Of a stretch of 64,000 nucleotides of DNA, positions 1 to 9,587 are shown piece after piece. The stretch comes from Serratia oryzae (GTDB lineage: Bacteria > Pseudomonadota > Gammaproteobacteria > Enterobacterales > Enterobacteriaceae), in assembly GCF_001976145.1 (NCBI RefSeq), contig NZ_MOXD01000002.1, positions 310,001 through 374,000 on the forward strand, read 5' to 3'. The notes under the pieces are model-generated. The model had not been told where the DNA came from. It ran no database searches and worked only from the letters and a program-made list of their open reading frames with translations. How positions within the stretch are numbered: position 1 is the stretch's first letter; the number at the start of each line of letters is the position of its first letter. A program made the translations under genes and the position numbers.

Positions 1-606
1 GTGGCCCATATAGATACGCAGATAATGGCTGTGCTCAACGTAATTAGGCCCCCAAACGTGGCTCAATAACTGGCGCTGGGTGATCACTTTGCCTGAGTTG
101 GCCAGCAGTTCGGCCAATAAACGGAATTCGATGGGCGTCAGGTGCAGGTCTTCATCGTTGCGCAGCACGCGGCGGTTGATCAGATCGACGGTAATCTCAG
201 AGAAAGTCACCAGCGGGCTCTCCTGCTGGCTGCTGGAGTGGCGGCGCAATGCCACTCGCACCCGGGCCAGCAGTTCACCAATCCCGAAAGGCTTGCTGAG
301 ATAATCATCGGCCCCGGCATCCAGCGCGGCGATCTTGTCTTCTTCCGCATGGCGGGCTGAAAGTACGATCACCGGAATAGCGCTCCATTGCCGCAGATCG
401 CGGATATAGTTCAACCCGTCACCGTCTGGCAACCCCAAATCGAGGATAATCAGATCCGGTTTGCGCGTGCCGGCCTCGATCAGCCCCCGCTGCAAGGTCT
501 CGCTTTCAAATACCCGCCACCCCTCACTTTCCAGCGCAGTACGCACGAAACGACGGATCTCTTTCTCATCTTCAACAATCAGAATATTAGTTGGCGTTGT
601 GGTCAC
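1..606 (-). CDS. kdpE: KdpE response regulator (3' end cut by window edge)
   Basis: OmpR/PhoB-type response regulator that, when phosphorylated by KdpD, switches on the kdp K+ transport operon. The 202 visible residues hold a receiver domain with acidic pair E11/D12, phospho-acceptor D55 (in LIILDLGLPDGDG) and K104 (SKPF), followed by most of a winged-helix DNA-binding domain (HLTPIEFRLL, ITQRQLLSHVWG). The usual length is about 225, so some 20 residues lie beyond base 1. The start is a GTG at 606; the frame is closed by TGA just upstream (615-613) and an AGG ribosome site sits 5 nt before it. It follows kdpD by 13 nt, so the two are co-transcribed and probably translationally linked. Confidence 0.96.
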   Translation of the reverse strand, partial: MTTTPTNILIVEDEKEIRRFVRTALESEGWRVFESETLQRGLIEAGTRKPDLIILDLGLPDGDGLNYIRDLRQWSAIPVIVLSARHAEEDKIAALDAGADDYLSKPFGIGELLARVRVALRRHSSSQQESPLVTFSEITVDLINRRVLRNDEDLHLTPIEFRLLAELLANSGKVITQRQLLSHVWGPNYVEHSHYLRIYMGH

Positions 607-619
607 AGTGCCTCATCAT

Positions 620-3313
620 CTATAAGTCAAAGCCTTCACCTTCCAGCTCGGGTGGGGTTTCCAGCGGTAGCACAAAGTGGAAACTGGCACCGCCATTCTC
701 GCCGTTTTCCGCCCAAATACGGCCGCCGTGCACTTCAATAATGGCACGGCAAATTGCTAACCCCAAACCGACACCCGGAATAGCAGATTCTTTATTACCT
801 CGGGAGAACTTATCAAAAATAAGCTGCTTCTGCTCTGGTAGGATGCCTGGGCCATTGTCCCACACTTCCACTTCCAGCCATTCTGGCAGAGTTCGGGCGC
901 GAATACCGATAGTCGCATTCGCCCCCGCGTATTTATTGGCATTTTCCAATAGGTTAGTGAATACCCGCTCCAATAGGCTGCCATCGCAATTGATCAGCAC
1001 CATGTCTGCTGGCAGCTCAACTTTGATTTCGTGCAGGGTCAGCAGCGGCTCCAGCATATGCAGCGATGCGCCGACGATCTCTTCTAACGACTGCCACTCT
1101 TTGCGCAGGTTAAAACCACCGGACTGAATACGCGCCATATCCAGCAGGTTATTCACCAGCCGGGTGGTGCTCAATACCTGCTGGCGGATTTGGCTGGCCT
1201 GTGATGCGTGGCTGGAACCTTCGGCGGCGAGATCCAGCGTCAGGATTTCTGCCTGGCCGAACAGCACGGTGAGTGGCGTACGCAAGTCGTGCGAGAGCGC
1301 GGCCAATAGTGAATTACGCAGTTGCTCGCGTTCGGCATCCAGCTTGGCCGCTTCGGCACTGCGCGCCAGATGCAGGCGTTCCAGTGCGCTGGCGATCAGC
1401 ACGGCAAAGGTTTGCAGCAGGCGCTGTTGCTCCGGCACCATCAGTTGGCGCAGGTTGGTGGGTTCGATCGCCAGCAGGCCGAAGGTCTGCTTTGACGTCC
1501 TGAGCGGTATCAACTGGTAAGGCACGCCGGGCAGCGTATCGGTACCGGCACCCGCTGGCAGGCCTTTGTCGTAGCTCCAGCGGGCGATGGCCTCGTCTAC
1601 CGACAGCGTGCCGCCTTCTTTTCCCACCATTTGTTTCAATGAGCCGTCCTCCTGCGGCAATAGCAGCAGGGTTTTTGCCTGGAAACTGCTGGAAAGGAAA
1701 TGGCTGCTGGTTTTGGCGACATCTTCACTGTTCAGCGCCTGGCTGAGCCCGCGAGACATCTCATACAAATGTCGGGCCCGCTGTTCCCGATAGCGCGCTA
1801 CCCGGGCCTGATAGCGCACTCCGGCGGTTAGATTACCGATGGTGATACCCACGCTCAGCATCACGGCAAACGTTAGCAGGTATTGCACATCGCTAACGGC
1901 GAGTGACCATCTTGGTTGCACAAAGAACAGATCGAAACTGGCGACGTTGATTATCGCCGCAAACACCGATGGCCAGCGGCCAAAGAACAGGGCGATGATG
2001 GCAACACCCAGCAGATAGACCATCACCAGGTTGGCTGAGTCAAAACGTGGCAAGAGACACTGGGAAAGCAGCGTAATGGTGGCACATAGCGCCACGGCGA
2101 CTGCGCAGCCACGCAATTGGAAGCGCCATTTATCACTAAAGGTGCGGTTATCATGTTCTTTGCTTGACGGCAGTGGGGCATCGTTTTCCAAGGCGACGAT
2201 CACCAGATCGAGATCGGGGCCGAGGTGCCCCAGGCGATCGGCAAAGCTGCTGCGTATTTTCCAGCGTTGCTCACTGCGGCGGCCAATAATGATCTTGCCC
2301 AGGTTATGTTCACGGGCATAGCGCAGCACGGCACGTTCCTCTGAGGGATCGGAGAGGGTGGCGGTTTCTGCCCCGAGTTCCTGCGCTAACCGTAACGCAC
2401 GCAGAATCGCCCGACGTTGGTTTTCCGGTAAGCGGTGTAACTTGGGGGTTTCCACATACACCGCATGCCAGTGACAGCCGAGCCGGGCAGCCAGCCGTGC
2501 GGCGATGCGCACCAGCTTTTCGCTGCCACTGTTATGGCCGACGCACAGCAGGATGTTATCGCGGGTATGCCAGACTTTTTCCTGCCCTTGGCTGTCGCGA
2601 AAGGCACGCATCTGATCGTCAACGCGATCGGCCGTGCGGCGCAGTGCCAATTCGCGCAGGGCGATCAGGTTACCTTTACGGAAGAAGTGCTCAATGGCCC
2701 GTTCGGCCTGGCCAGGAATATAGACTTTGCCCTCTTTCAGGCGCTGGCGTAGATCGTCCGGTGGCAAGTCGACCAGCACCACTTCGGTGGCTTCATCAAA
2801 GACGTGATCGGGCACCGTTTCTCTGACGTGCACTCCGGTCACGCCGCCCACGATGTCGTTAAGGCTTTCCAGATGCTGCACGTTAACTGTGGTCAGCACA
2901 TCAATACCGGCATCCAGCAACTCTTCCACATCCTGCCAACGTTTCGGGTGGCGTGAACCATGCGCATTACTGTGCGCAAGTTCATCCATCAGGATCAGGG
3001 CCGGATGGCGAGCCAGCGCTGCATCGAGATCGAACTCATGTATTAACCGGCCCCGGTGCTGGATACGCTTTTGCGGCAGTGTAGCCAGCCCCTCCAGCAA
3101 CACGGCGGTTTCGCTGCGGCCGTGTGTTTCCACCACTCCAATCAGCACATCCAGCCCCTGGGCGCGTTGGCGCTGCGCTTCTTGCAGCATCGCATAGGTT
3201 TTACCTACCCCGGCGCAGGCCCCGAAAAAAACTTTCAGCTTACCGCGCGGTTTTTCATTGGCTAACGCTAATAGGCTGTCGGGATCGGGGCGTTGCTGTT
3301 CTTCATCCACCAT
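620..3313 (-). CDS. kdpD: KdpD sensor histidine kinase
   Basis: Membrane sensor of K+ limitation and salt stress that phosphorylates KdpE. The 897 residues match the family length. The order is an N-terminal KdpD domain with Walker A GACAGVGKT (residues 31-39), a universal-stress-protein-like domain (about 250-370), four closely spaced membrane segments (about 400-500), a GAF-like region, then the kinase core: HisKA with the phospho-acceptor His in ALSHDLRTPL (about residue 680), N-box NLLENANKYA, and G boxes VWDNGPGIL and GVGLGLAIC. All catalytic boxes are intact. It lies 76 bp downstream of kdpC and just before kdpE. Confidence 0.97.
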   Translation of the reverse strand: MVDEEQQRPDPDSLLALANEKPRGKLKVFFGACAGVGKTYAMLQEAQRQRAQGLDVLIGVVETHGRSETAVLLEGLATLPQKRIQHRGRLIHEFDLDAALARHPALILMDELAHSNAHGSRHPKRWQDVEELLDAGIDVLTTVNVQHLESLNDIVGGVTGVHVRETVPDHVFDEATEVVLVDLPPDDLRQRLKEGKVYIPGQAERAIEHFFRKGNLIALRELALRRTADRVDDQMRAFRDSQGQEKVWHTRDNILLCVGHNSGSEKLVRIAARLAARLGCHWHAVYVETPKLHRLPENQRRAILRALRLAQELGAETATLSDPSEERAVLRYAREHNLGKIIIGRRSEQRWKIRSSFADRLGHLGPDLDLVIVALENDAPLPSSKEHDNRTFSDKWRFQLRGCAVAVALCATITLLSQCLLPRFDSANLVMVYLLGVAIIALFFGRWPSVFAAIINVASFDLFFVQPRWSLAVSDVQYLLTFAVMLSVGITIGNLTAGVRYQARVARYREQRARHLYEMSRGLSQALNSEDVAKTSSHFLSSSFQAKTLLLLPQEDGSLKQMVGKEGGTLSVDEAIARWSYDKGLPAGAGTDTLPGVPYQLIPLRTSKQTFGLLAIEPTNLRQLMVPEQQRLLQTFAVLIASALERLHLARSAEAAKLDAEREQLRNSLLAALSHDLRTPLTVLFGQAEILTLDLAAEGSSHASQASQIRQQVLSTTRLVNNLLDMARIQSGGFNLRKEWQSLEEIVGASLHMLEPLLTLHEIKVELPADMVLINCDGSLLERVFTNLLENANKYAGANATIGIRARTLPEWLEVEVWDNGPGILPEQKQLIFDKFSRGNKESAIPGVGLGLAICRAIIEVHGGRIWAENGENGGASFHFVLPLETPPELEGEGFDL

Positions 3314-3389
3314 CAGAGTTTCCTTGTATACCGACGCAAAGCGGGTTCGGCATGCCGAACCCTGACAGGAAGTTTTTACACGCCTGCGG

Positions 3390-3959
3390 TTATTTCAGCG
3401 CATCCAGTGCCAGATTCAGCTTCAGCACGTTAACCACCGATTCCCCCATAAAATTGGGGGTGGCGCGTTCGGTGGTTTCCTCAATCAACTTGGCGATCTG
3501 CGCTTCTGTTAATTGGCGGGCGCTGGCTACGCGAGTTAACTGATACCGCGCGGCGGCCACGGAGATCTGCGGATCCAGCCCGCTCCCGGAAGCGGTTAAC
3601 AGATCGACCGGAATAGGGCCACTCATGGCCGGGTTCGCCTGACGCAGTTGTTTCACCCGCTCGGCAATGGCTTTATCCAGCGCCGGATTGGTCGTCGCCA
3701 GGTTGCTGCCACCGGATGCCATGGCATTATAGGCCGAATCGGCAGTCGCTGAAGGGCGGCCCCAGAAATACTCCGGTTTGGCGAAGTTCTGGCCGATCAA
3801 GGCTGAGCCGACCACTTTGTCACCTTGGTATAACAGCGAGCCGTTGGCAGTACTGCTGAACAACAGCTGTGACAGCCCGGTGGTCAGCAACGGGTAAGCG
3901 ATGCCGGTGATCAGCGTCAGCAGGATCAGCATTACCAGTGAAGGGCGTAAGTAAGACAT
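3390..3959 (-). CDS. kdpC: KdpC, K+-transporting ATPase subunit C
   Basis: Small subunit of the KdpFABC K+ pump, thought to stabilise the complex and raise ATP affinity of KdpB. About 189 residues with one N-terminal membrane helix (MSYLRPSLVMLILLTLITGI) and a periplasmic domain containing the family signatures YFWGRPSATADSAYNAMASGGSN-like and DLLTASGSGLDPQIS-like. An in-frame ATG lies two codons upstream (3965), but it is only 2-3 nt from the GAGGA ribosome site, whereas the ATG at 3959 is optimally placed. It follows kdpB by 18 nt. Confidence 0.96.
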   Translation of the reverse strand: MSYLRPSLVMLILLTLITGIAYPLLTTGLSQLLFSSTANGSLLYQGDKVVGSALIGQNFAKPEYFWGRPSATADSAYNAMASGGSNLATTNPALDKAIAERVKQLRQANPAMSGPIPVDLLTASGSGLDPQISVAAARYQLTRVASARQLTEAQIAKLIEETTERATPNFMGESVVNVLKLNLALDALK

Positions 3960-3977
3960 TATCATTTCCTCATTATC

Positions 3978-6047
3978 TTAACCGGCCATGTGCAGCGCGG
4001 TTAGCAGCAGATCGATCAGCTTAATGCCTACAAACGGCACCAGCAGGCCGCCCAAGCCATACAGCCACAGGTTGCGCCGCAGCAGTGCCGCTGCGTTCAT
4101 CGCTTTATAACTCACCCCTTTCAGCGCCAGTGGGATCAGGAACACGATCACCAGCGCGTTGAAAATTACCGCCGACATAATGGCGGATGACGGTGAATGC
4201 AGGTTCATGATGTTCAGCGCATTCAGTTGTGGATAGGTGGCGGCAAATGCTGCCGGAATAATGGCAAAGTACTTTGCCACGTCGTTGGCGATACTGAAGG
4301 TGGTCAGCGAACCGCGCGTCATCAGCATCTGTTTGCCGATATGCACCACTTCGATCAGCTTGGTGGGGTTGGAGTCCAAATCCACCATATTACCTGCCTC
4401 TTTGGCCGCCTGGGTGCCGGAGTTCATGGCCACCGCCACGTCGGCCTGTGCCAGCGCTGGGGCATCGTTGGTGCCGTCACCGGTCATGGCAACCAGGCGT
4501 CCTTCGGCCTGATATTGACGGATCAGCGCCAGTTTGGCTTCAGGGGTGGCTTCTGACAGAAAATCGTCCACGCCTGCTTCGGCGGCAATGGCGGCGGCGG
4601 TCAGGCGGTTATCCCCGGTGATCATCACCGTTTTGATGCCCATCTTGCGCATTTCAACAAAGCGTTCTTTGATCCCGCCTTTGACGATATCTTTCAGCGC
4701 CACAACGCCCAGCACGCGCGGCCCTTCGGCCACCACCAGCGGTGTGCCGCCGGTGCGTGCCACGCTTTCCACCAGATCGTCAACGGCGCGCGGGAAGTGG
4801 CCGTTATTCGATTCCACATGGCGGCGAATGGCGTCGACGGCACCTTTACGGATCATCCGATCCTGTACGTTGACACCGCTCATGCGGGTTTGCGCAGAGA
4901 AGGGCACGAAGGTGGCGTTCAGCGCCTGTAAATCGCGCTCACGCAGGTTGAAGCGCTGCTTCGCCAGCACCACAATGCTGCGGCCTTCCGGGGTTTCATC
5001 CGCCAGTGAAGAGAGCTGCGCGGCATCCGCCAACTCCTGCTCTTTAACGCCCGGCGCAGGCAGGAATTCGGAGGCCTGGCGGTTACCCAGCGTGATGGTG
5101 CCGGTTTTATCCAACAGCAACACATCGACGTCACCCGCCGCTTCTACCGCCCGGCCGCTGGTGGCGATCACGTTTGCCCCAAGCATGCGGCTCATCCCGG
5201 CCACGCCGATGGCGGACAGCAAGCCACCAATGGTGGTAGGGATCAGGCAAACCAGCAACGCCACCAGTACCGTGATGGAGACCACGGTGCCGCTACCTGC
5301 CGCTTCCACGCTGTATTGTGAGTAAGGGAACAGGGTGGCGGTTGCCAACACGAAGACGATGGTCAAGGCAATCAGCAGAATAGTCAGCGCCACCTCATTG
5401 GGGGTTTTACGGCGTTTAGCCCCCTCTACCATGGCGATCATACGATCGAGGAAGGTCTCACCCGGGTTCACGCTGCACTGTACCACCAGCCAGTCAGACA
5501 GCACGCGTGTCCCACCGGTGACCGAAGAGAAGTCGCCGCCGGATTCGCGGATCACCGGTGCGGATTCGCCGGTAATGGCGCTTTCATCCACCGAGGCCCC
5601 GCCCTCCAGCACTTCACCGTCGCATGGGATGGTGTCACCGGCTTCTACCAGCACAATATCCCCTTTACGCAGGCTTTCGGCAGACACCTTCTCGCTGGCA
5701 GAATCGCGTTTCGCGCTGGCAAGTTTCTTCGCCCAACTGGTTTTTTTAGTGCCTTTCAGGCTTTCGGCCTGATCTTTGCTGCGCCCTTCGGCCAAGGCTT
5801 CGGCAAAGTTGGCAAACAGCACGGTAAACCACAGCCACAGTGAGATACTGCCGGTGAAAGCCGCGCTCCCGTCGGTTTTCCCGGCCAGAATCGTCAACCA
5901 GATGGCGCTGGTCAGGATACTGCCGATGTACACCACGAACATTACCGGGTTGCGCCATTGCACACGCGGATCCAGCTTTTTCGCTGCATCAATCAGCGCG
6001 GTTCGCACCAATGCTGGCTCAAACAGCGCACGTTGTTTACGAGTCAT
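3978..6047 (-). CDS. kdpB: KdpB, P-type ATPase catalytic subunit
   Basis: Catalytic subunit of the high-affinity K+ pump; it hydrolyses ATP to power uptake through KdpA. The 689 residues carry the P-type hallmarks in order: membrane helices near the N-terminus, actuator motif TGESAPV (about 160-168), phosphorylation motif DKTGTIT (about residue 314), [14 protein letters not shown] and the hinge [16 protein letters not shown], with three C-terminal helices. No truncation is seen. It lies 13 nt downstream of kdpA. The serine of E. coli KdpB that mediates inhibitory phosphorylation (in TGES) is preserved. Confidence 0.98.
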   Translation of the reverse strand: MTRKQRALFEPALVRTALIDAAKKLDPRVQWRNPVMFVVYIGSILTSAIWLTILAGKTDGSAAFTGSISLWLWFTVLFANFAEALAEGRSKDQAESLKGTKKTSWAKKLASAKRDSASEKVSAESLRKGDIVLVEAGDTIPCDGEVLEGGASVDESAITGESAPVIRESGGDFSSVTGGTRVLSDWLVVQCSVNPGETFLDRMIAMVEGAKRRKTPNEVALTILLIALTIVFVLATATLFPYSQYSVEAAGSGTVVSITVLVALLVCLIPTTIGGLLSAIGVAGMSRMLGANVIATSGRAVEAAGDVDVLLLDKTGTITLGNRQASEFLPAPGVKEQELADAAQLSSLADETPEGRSIVVLAKQRFNLRERDLQALNATFVPFSAQTRMSGVNVQDRMIRKGAVDAIRRHVESNNGHFPRAVDDLVESVARTGGTPLVVAEGPRVLGVVALKDIVKGGIKERFVEMRKMGIKTVMITGDNRLTAAAIAAEAGVDDFLSEATPEAKLALIRQYQAEGRLVAMTGDGTNDAPALAQADVAVAMNSGTQAAKEAGNMVDLDSNPTKLIEVVHIGKQMLMTRGSLTTFSIANDVAKYFAIIPAAFAATYPQLNALNIMNLHSPSSAIMSAVIFNALVIVFLIPLALKGVSYKAMNAAALLRRNLWLYGLGGLLVPFVGIKLIDLLLTALHMAG

Positions 6048-6060
6048 CGTTTTATTCTCT

Positions 6061-7758
6061 CTATGACTGTGAGTTTGCCAACCAAAGCTGCAAATGCTCG
6101 GCTACCGGGCCCAGCGCCAGCGCTGGAACAAAGGTCAATGCACCGACCAGCAGGATGGTGCCGATCAGCAGGCCGATAAACAACGGCCCGTAAGTGGGCA
6201 ACGTACCGTTACCCGCAGGTTGGCGTTTTTTGACGCACAGCGAACCGGCAATGGCCAACACCGGCAGGATCACCCCAAAACGGCCGACGAACATGGCGAA
6301 GGCCAGCAGCAGGTTATAGAACGGTGTATTGACGCTTAAGCCTGCAAAGGCGCTACCGTTGTTGTTGGCGGCAGAAGACAGGGCATACAGCACTTCGCTG
6401 AAACCATGTGCGCCAGGGTTGAGAATACCGGCACGGCCTGCGTCGGTAGCAATCGCCAGTGCGGTTCCCAGGAGTACCAGCGTCGGAGTGACCAGGATCG
6501 CCAGCGCGGTCATCTTCATGTCATAGACATCGATCTTCTTGCCCAGGTATTCCGGGGTGCGGCCAATCATTAATCCGGCAATAAACACCGTCAGCAGCAC
6601 GAACAGCAGCATGCCATACAGGCCAGAACCGACACCGCCAAATACCACTTCACCGATCTGCATTAACCACATCGGCACCAAGCCGCCCAGCGGGGTGAAA
6701 GAGTCATGCATGGCGTTAACGGCACCGCAGGACGCTGCCGTGGTGACCACCGAGAACATGCTGGTGGCAAGAATACCGAAGCGTGACTCCTTACCTTCCA
6801 TGTTGATGTCACTGGCGCTGCCGAGTGCACTCAGATGCGGATTACCTGCCAGTTCGGCGTTCATTACTACGATCACCGCCAGCACGAAGATCAGCGCCAT
6901 TGCCCAAATCAGCGCATGGCCCTGGCGGTTTTCACCGGCCACCTGACCAAAGGCAAAGCACAGTGCGCAAGGGATCAGGAAGATCGCCAGCATCTGCACG
7001 AAGTTGGTCAACACCGTCGGGTTTTCGAACGGATGTGCGGAGTTGGCGCCGAAGAAACCACCGCCGTTGGTGCCGAGCATTTTGATCGCTTCTTGCGAAG
7101 CCACCGGCCCCATTGGCAGCGTTTGCTGCGCGCCTTCCAACGTGTGCAGATGCAGATAAGGCGAGAGGTTCTGTAGTGAGCCTTGGCTGACAAAAAATAG
7201 CGCGATGAGCAGCGCCAGCGGCAACAGCACGTACAGGGTAATGCGCAAGATATCGATCCAGGCGTTACCGATAGTGGTGCTGGAGCGGCGGGCAAAGGCG
7301 CGGATCAAGGCAAAGGCCACGGCAATGCCGGTAGCCGCAGACAGGAAGTTTTGCACCGTCAGCCCAGCCATCTGGCTGAGATAGCTGAGGGTGTTTTCAC
7401 CGCTATAGGCTTGCCAGTTAGTATTGGTGACGAAACTGACGGCGGTATTGAGCGCCAGATCCCAAGACAGCCCGGCGAACCCTTGCGGGTTAAGCGGCAA
7501 TGAGCCCTGAGCCATCAGCAACGCAAATAGCAGCACCAAACCCAGCAGGTTGAACCACAGAATAGCCAAGGCATATTGCCACCAGTTCATTTCTGCCGTG
7601 TCATTACCACAACAGCGCCAGACGGCATGTTCAACGTGACGCAGCACCGGCAGCGGTTCACCTTCGATCAGGCGTGCGATAAAGCCGCCCAGAGGGCGAG
7701 CTAACAATAGAAGCACCAGCATAAAGCTGGCGATCAGTAAGAAGGCTGAAGCTGCCAT
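6061..7758 (-). CDS. kdpA: KdpA, K+-channel-like subunit
   Basis: Membrane subunit related to K+ channels that selects and conducts K+ in the KdpFABC complex. It has 565 residues with about ten hydrophobic segments and channel-type selectivity loops, including [20 protein letters not shown] (about residue 230) and [12 protein letters not shown] (about 470). The ATG overlaps the kdpF stop codon by one base (TAATG), which indicates translational coupling. Confidence 0.97.
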   Translation of the reverse strand: MAASAFLLIASFMLVLLLLARPLGGFIARLIEGEPLPVLRHVEHAVWRCCGNDTAEMNWWQYALAILWFNLLGLVLLFALLMAQGSLPLNPQGFAGLSWDLALNTAVSFVTNTNWQAYSGENTLSYLSQMAGLTVQNFLSAATGIAVAFALIRAFARRSSTTIGNAWIDILRITLYVLLPLALLIALFFVSQGSLQNLSPYLHLHTLEGAQQTLPMGPVASQEAIKMLGTNGGGFFGANSAHPFENPTVLTNFVQMLAIFLIPCALCFAFGQVAGENRQGHALIWAMALIFVLAVIVVMNAELAGNPHLSALGSASDINMEGKESRFGILATSMFSVVTTAASCGAVNAMHDSFTPLGGLVPMWLMQIGEVVFGGVGSGLYGMLLFVLLTVFIAGLMIGRTPEYLGKKIDVYDMKMTALAILVTPTLVLLGTALAIATDAGRAGILNPGAHGFSEVLYALSSAANNNGSAFAGLSVNTPFYNLLLAFAMFVGRFGVILPVLAIAGSLCVKKRQPAGNGTLPTYGPLFIGLLIGTILLVGALTFVPALALGPVAEHLQLWLANSQS

Positions 7759-7847
7759 TAGAAATCCTCCGCATTAAACAGGGCATAAATCAGATAGCCC
7801 AACAGCAGCAGAACCAGCAGCGCACCACCAATAACGCTGAAACTCAC
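7758..7847 (-). CDS. kdpF: KdpF small membrane subunit
   Basis: A 29-codon gene with a GTG start at 7847 encoding a single hydrophobic helix ([20 protein letters not shown]...) and a short charged tail ending NAEDF. KdpF is a known stabilising peptide of the KdpABC complex, and size, position and overlap with kdpA all fit. A strong GGAGG ribosome site lies 5-6 nt before the GTG. That site is itself inside a short inverted repeat (7851-7866), which could limit access. Confidence 0.93.
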   Translation of the reverse strand: MSFSVIGGALLVLLLLGYLIYALFNAEDF

Positions 7848-7928
7848 GGGACACCTCCAGAGGTGTGGTTTTTGATAGCCTGAGTGTAGGGAGTAGGGTG
7901 GAAAGAAGATGAAAAAATAGCGCCGGGC

Positions 7929-7951
7929 GGTGTAAAAAAAGTATAAAAATG
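7929..7951 (-). promoter_or_regulatory. Probable KdpE binding site upstream of kdpFABC
   Basis: Read on the minus strand this is a T-rich block, TTTATACTTTTTTTACACC, about 80 bp before the kdpF start. It matches, from memory, the T-rich sequence bound by KdpE upstream of E. coli kdpF. I could not fix a -10/-35 pair with confidence. Confidence 0.75.
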
Positions 7952-8099
7952 GCTGAAATTAAAGCAAAAAAGCAGAGGGTAATGCAGGTTACGATCGCCA
8001 TCGTCCGCTTTGCGGTTGTTCTTTTCGAGGGGAAAACCCGTTATCGAGAGGTAACCATTAAGTAACCGGCTTTGAGTTTGTGATTAACCTTCATGTAAC

Positions 8100-8123
8100 A
8101 AAATTACGCTGCAGCGTAATTTT
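8100..8123. repeat. Perfect 24-bp palindrome, kdpF-ybfA intergenic
   Basis: Twelve bases on each side of the centre (between 8111 and 8112) are perfectly complementary, with core ACGCTGCAGCGT and A4TT/AATTTT ends. It could be a dimeric regulator site or a hairpin in the ybfA leader; the T-run that follows would also suit a terminator. The palindrome is directly visible; its function is unknown. Confidence 0.85.
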
Positions 8124-8277
8124 TGCGATTTTTTTGAGCAAAATAGTGGTCGGATGAGTAGTAAAGTTACAAAAATTGCGCTAAAATTTTGTCCAACTTT
8201 CAAATTGTCTTATTTAACGTTATACGCCCGTACGGTTTCCTGATAGTTCCGCCGCAGGTGTTGCCAAGGAGGTTCGC

Positions 8278-8484
8278 ATGTCTAACTATCACGCTTATCC
8301 ATTACATCGGATCTTCCTGCGCCGCAGTGCTGTGCTTCTGGCGTTACTGGTGACTCTACCAGTGATGCTGTTCCGTACCGATCGCGCCCGTTTTTACAGC
8401 TATCTGCACCGCGTCTGGGCCAAAACCAGTGATAAACCGGTCTGGCTGCAGCAGGCAGAAGCCGCGTCTGGCGATTTTTATTGA
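8278..8484 (+). CDS. ybfA: YbfA family small protein
   Basis: A 68-residue protein with one hydrophobic segment ([15 protein letters not shown], about residues 18-32) flanked by basic residues, then the conserved tail [22 protein letters not shown]...GDFY. The same length, tail and location divergent from kdp are found for E. coli YbfA (DUF2517). Its function is unknown. An AGGAGG ribosome site (8268-8273) precedes the ATG and a terminator follows. Confidence 0.93.
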   Translation: MSNYHAYPLHRIFLRRSAVLLALLVTLPVMLFRTDRARFYSYLHRVWAKTSDKPVWLQQAEAASGDFY

Positions 8485-8505
8485 TTACTTTCGGCGTACC
8501 GCACT

Positions 8506-8538
8506 AAAAACCCTCGTCAATGTTGGCGGGGGTTTTTT
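8506..8538 (+). terminator. Rho-independent terminator after ybfA
   Basis: Stem of nine pairs with two or three G-T pairs (ACCCTCGTC with GGCGGGGGT), extended by an A-run/T-run and followed by TTTTTTG. It lies 22 bp after the ybfA stop. Confidence 0.85.
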
Positions 8539-8618
8539 GTTTATGCGTTATTGAGTCGTACTAACGCGCGAATTCCTCTACACTTTTTGCATCATCCACC
8601 ATTCTGGGGCGTAAAAAT

Positions 8619-9572
8619 ATGAGTGATAAAATTCCAGTAGGGATCAGCGCTTGCCTATTAGGCGGCAGAGTACGTTTTGATGGTGGCCATAAACGGCTGG
8701 AGTTTGCCGTGGAACAACTGGCCCCTTATGTGCGCTTTGAACCCATCTGCCCAGAAATGGCGATTGGCTTACCCGCGCCACGGCCTGCTCTGCGGTTGAT
8801 GAAAAAACAGCAAGAGACGGTGTTGTGCAACAGTAATGACAGCACGATAGATGTTACCGACAAGATGCAGCAGTTCTCCGAGCAGCGTGTCGCTACCCTA
8901 CAGGATTTATGTGGCTATATCGTCTGCGCCAAGTCGCCCAGTTGCGGAATGGAACGGGTCAAGGTGTACGGTGAGAATGGCGAAGGCGCGCGTAAAAGCG
9001 GCGTTGGGCTGTTTACCGCCGAACTGATGCGCCAGATGCCGTGGCTGCCGGTAGAGGAAGATGGCCGCCTGAACGATCCGGTGCTGCGGGAGAACTTTGT
9101 CGAGCGGGTGTTTGCGCTCTATGAACTGAACATGCTGTGGCGTAAAGGCCTGACGCGCGGCGGGCTGATCGCTTTCCACAGCCGTTATAAACTTTTACTA
9201 TTGGCGCACTCACAGCCCGAGTACCGCGAATTGGGGCGTTTTGTCGCAGGCATTGAAAAGTGGGCGTCGCTGGAGGCGTTTGCCGTGGAGTACCGCAGCC
9301 GCCTGATGGCGTTGCTCAAGCACAAAGCCACCCGCCGTAACCACACTAACGTGCTGATGCATGTGCAGGGGTATTTCCGCCGTCAGCTCAGTTCCGCCCA
9401 GCGTCAGGAACTGGCGCAACTCATCGATCGCTACCGTCAAGGGATGCAGCCCTTGCTGGCCCCTATCACCCTGTTAAAGCATTATATGGCTGAATATCCT
9501 GACAGTTATCTGGCGCAGCAGCGCTATTTTGAGCCATACCCAGAAGCGCTGCGTTTACGTTATGGCCATTAA
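8619..9572 (+). CDS. ybgA: DUF523-DUF1722 two-domain protein (YbgA-type)
   Basis: Protein of 317 residues with a DUF523 N-terminal half (about 1-150: ISACLLGGRVRFDGGHK, FEPICPEMAIGLPAPRPALRL, CAKSPSCGMERVKVY, with several conserved Cys) and a DUF1722 C-terminal half (about 190-310: SRYKLLLLAHSQPEYRELGRFVAG, NVLMHVQGYFRRQLS). E. coli YbgA has only the DUF1722 part (about 169 residues). The next gene, 15 bp on, is phrB, as in E. coli, so they are probably co-transcribed. The role is unknown. Confidence 0.88.
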   Translation: MSDKIPVGISACLLGGRVRFDGGHKRLEFAVEQLAPYVRFEPICPEMAIGLPAPRPALRLMKKQQETVLCNSNDSTIDVTDKMQQFSEQRVATLQDLCGYIVCAKSPSCGMERVKVYGENGEGARKSGVGLFTAELMRQMPWLPVEEDGRLNDPVLRENFVERVFALYELNMLWRKGLTRGGLIAFHSRYKLLLLAHSQPEYRELGRFVAGIEKWASLEAFAVEYRSRLMALLKHKATRRNHTNVLMHVQGYFRRQLSSAQRQELAQLIDRYRQGMQPLLAPITLLKHYMAEYPDSYLAQQRYFEPYPEALRLRYGH

Positions 9573-9587
9573 TCGACAAGGAATGTT

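Larger units (their letters stand above)
7848..8277. other. kdpF-ybfA divergent intergenic region (430 bp)
   Basis: AT-rich control region between two diverging genes. It holds the KdpE-type site (7929-7951), a 16-bp inverted repeat over the kdpF ribosome site (7851-7866) and a perfect 24-bp palindrome (8100-8123). A short minus-strand reading frame at 7774-8001 overlaps kdpF in another frame and looks spurious. No RNA gene is evident. Confidence 0.6.

Noticed and set aside
7774-8001. 75-codon minus-strand frame overlapping kdpF
   Set aside because: It overlaps kdpF in another frame and crosses the kdp control region, including the KdpE site; no family likeness.
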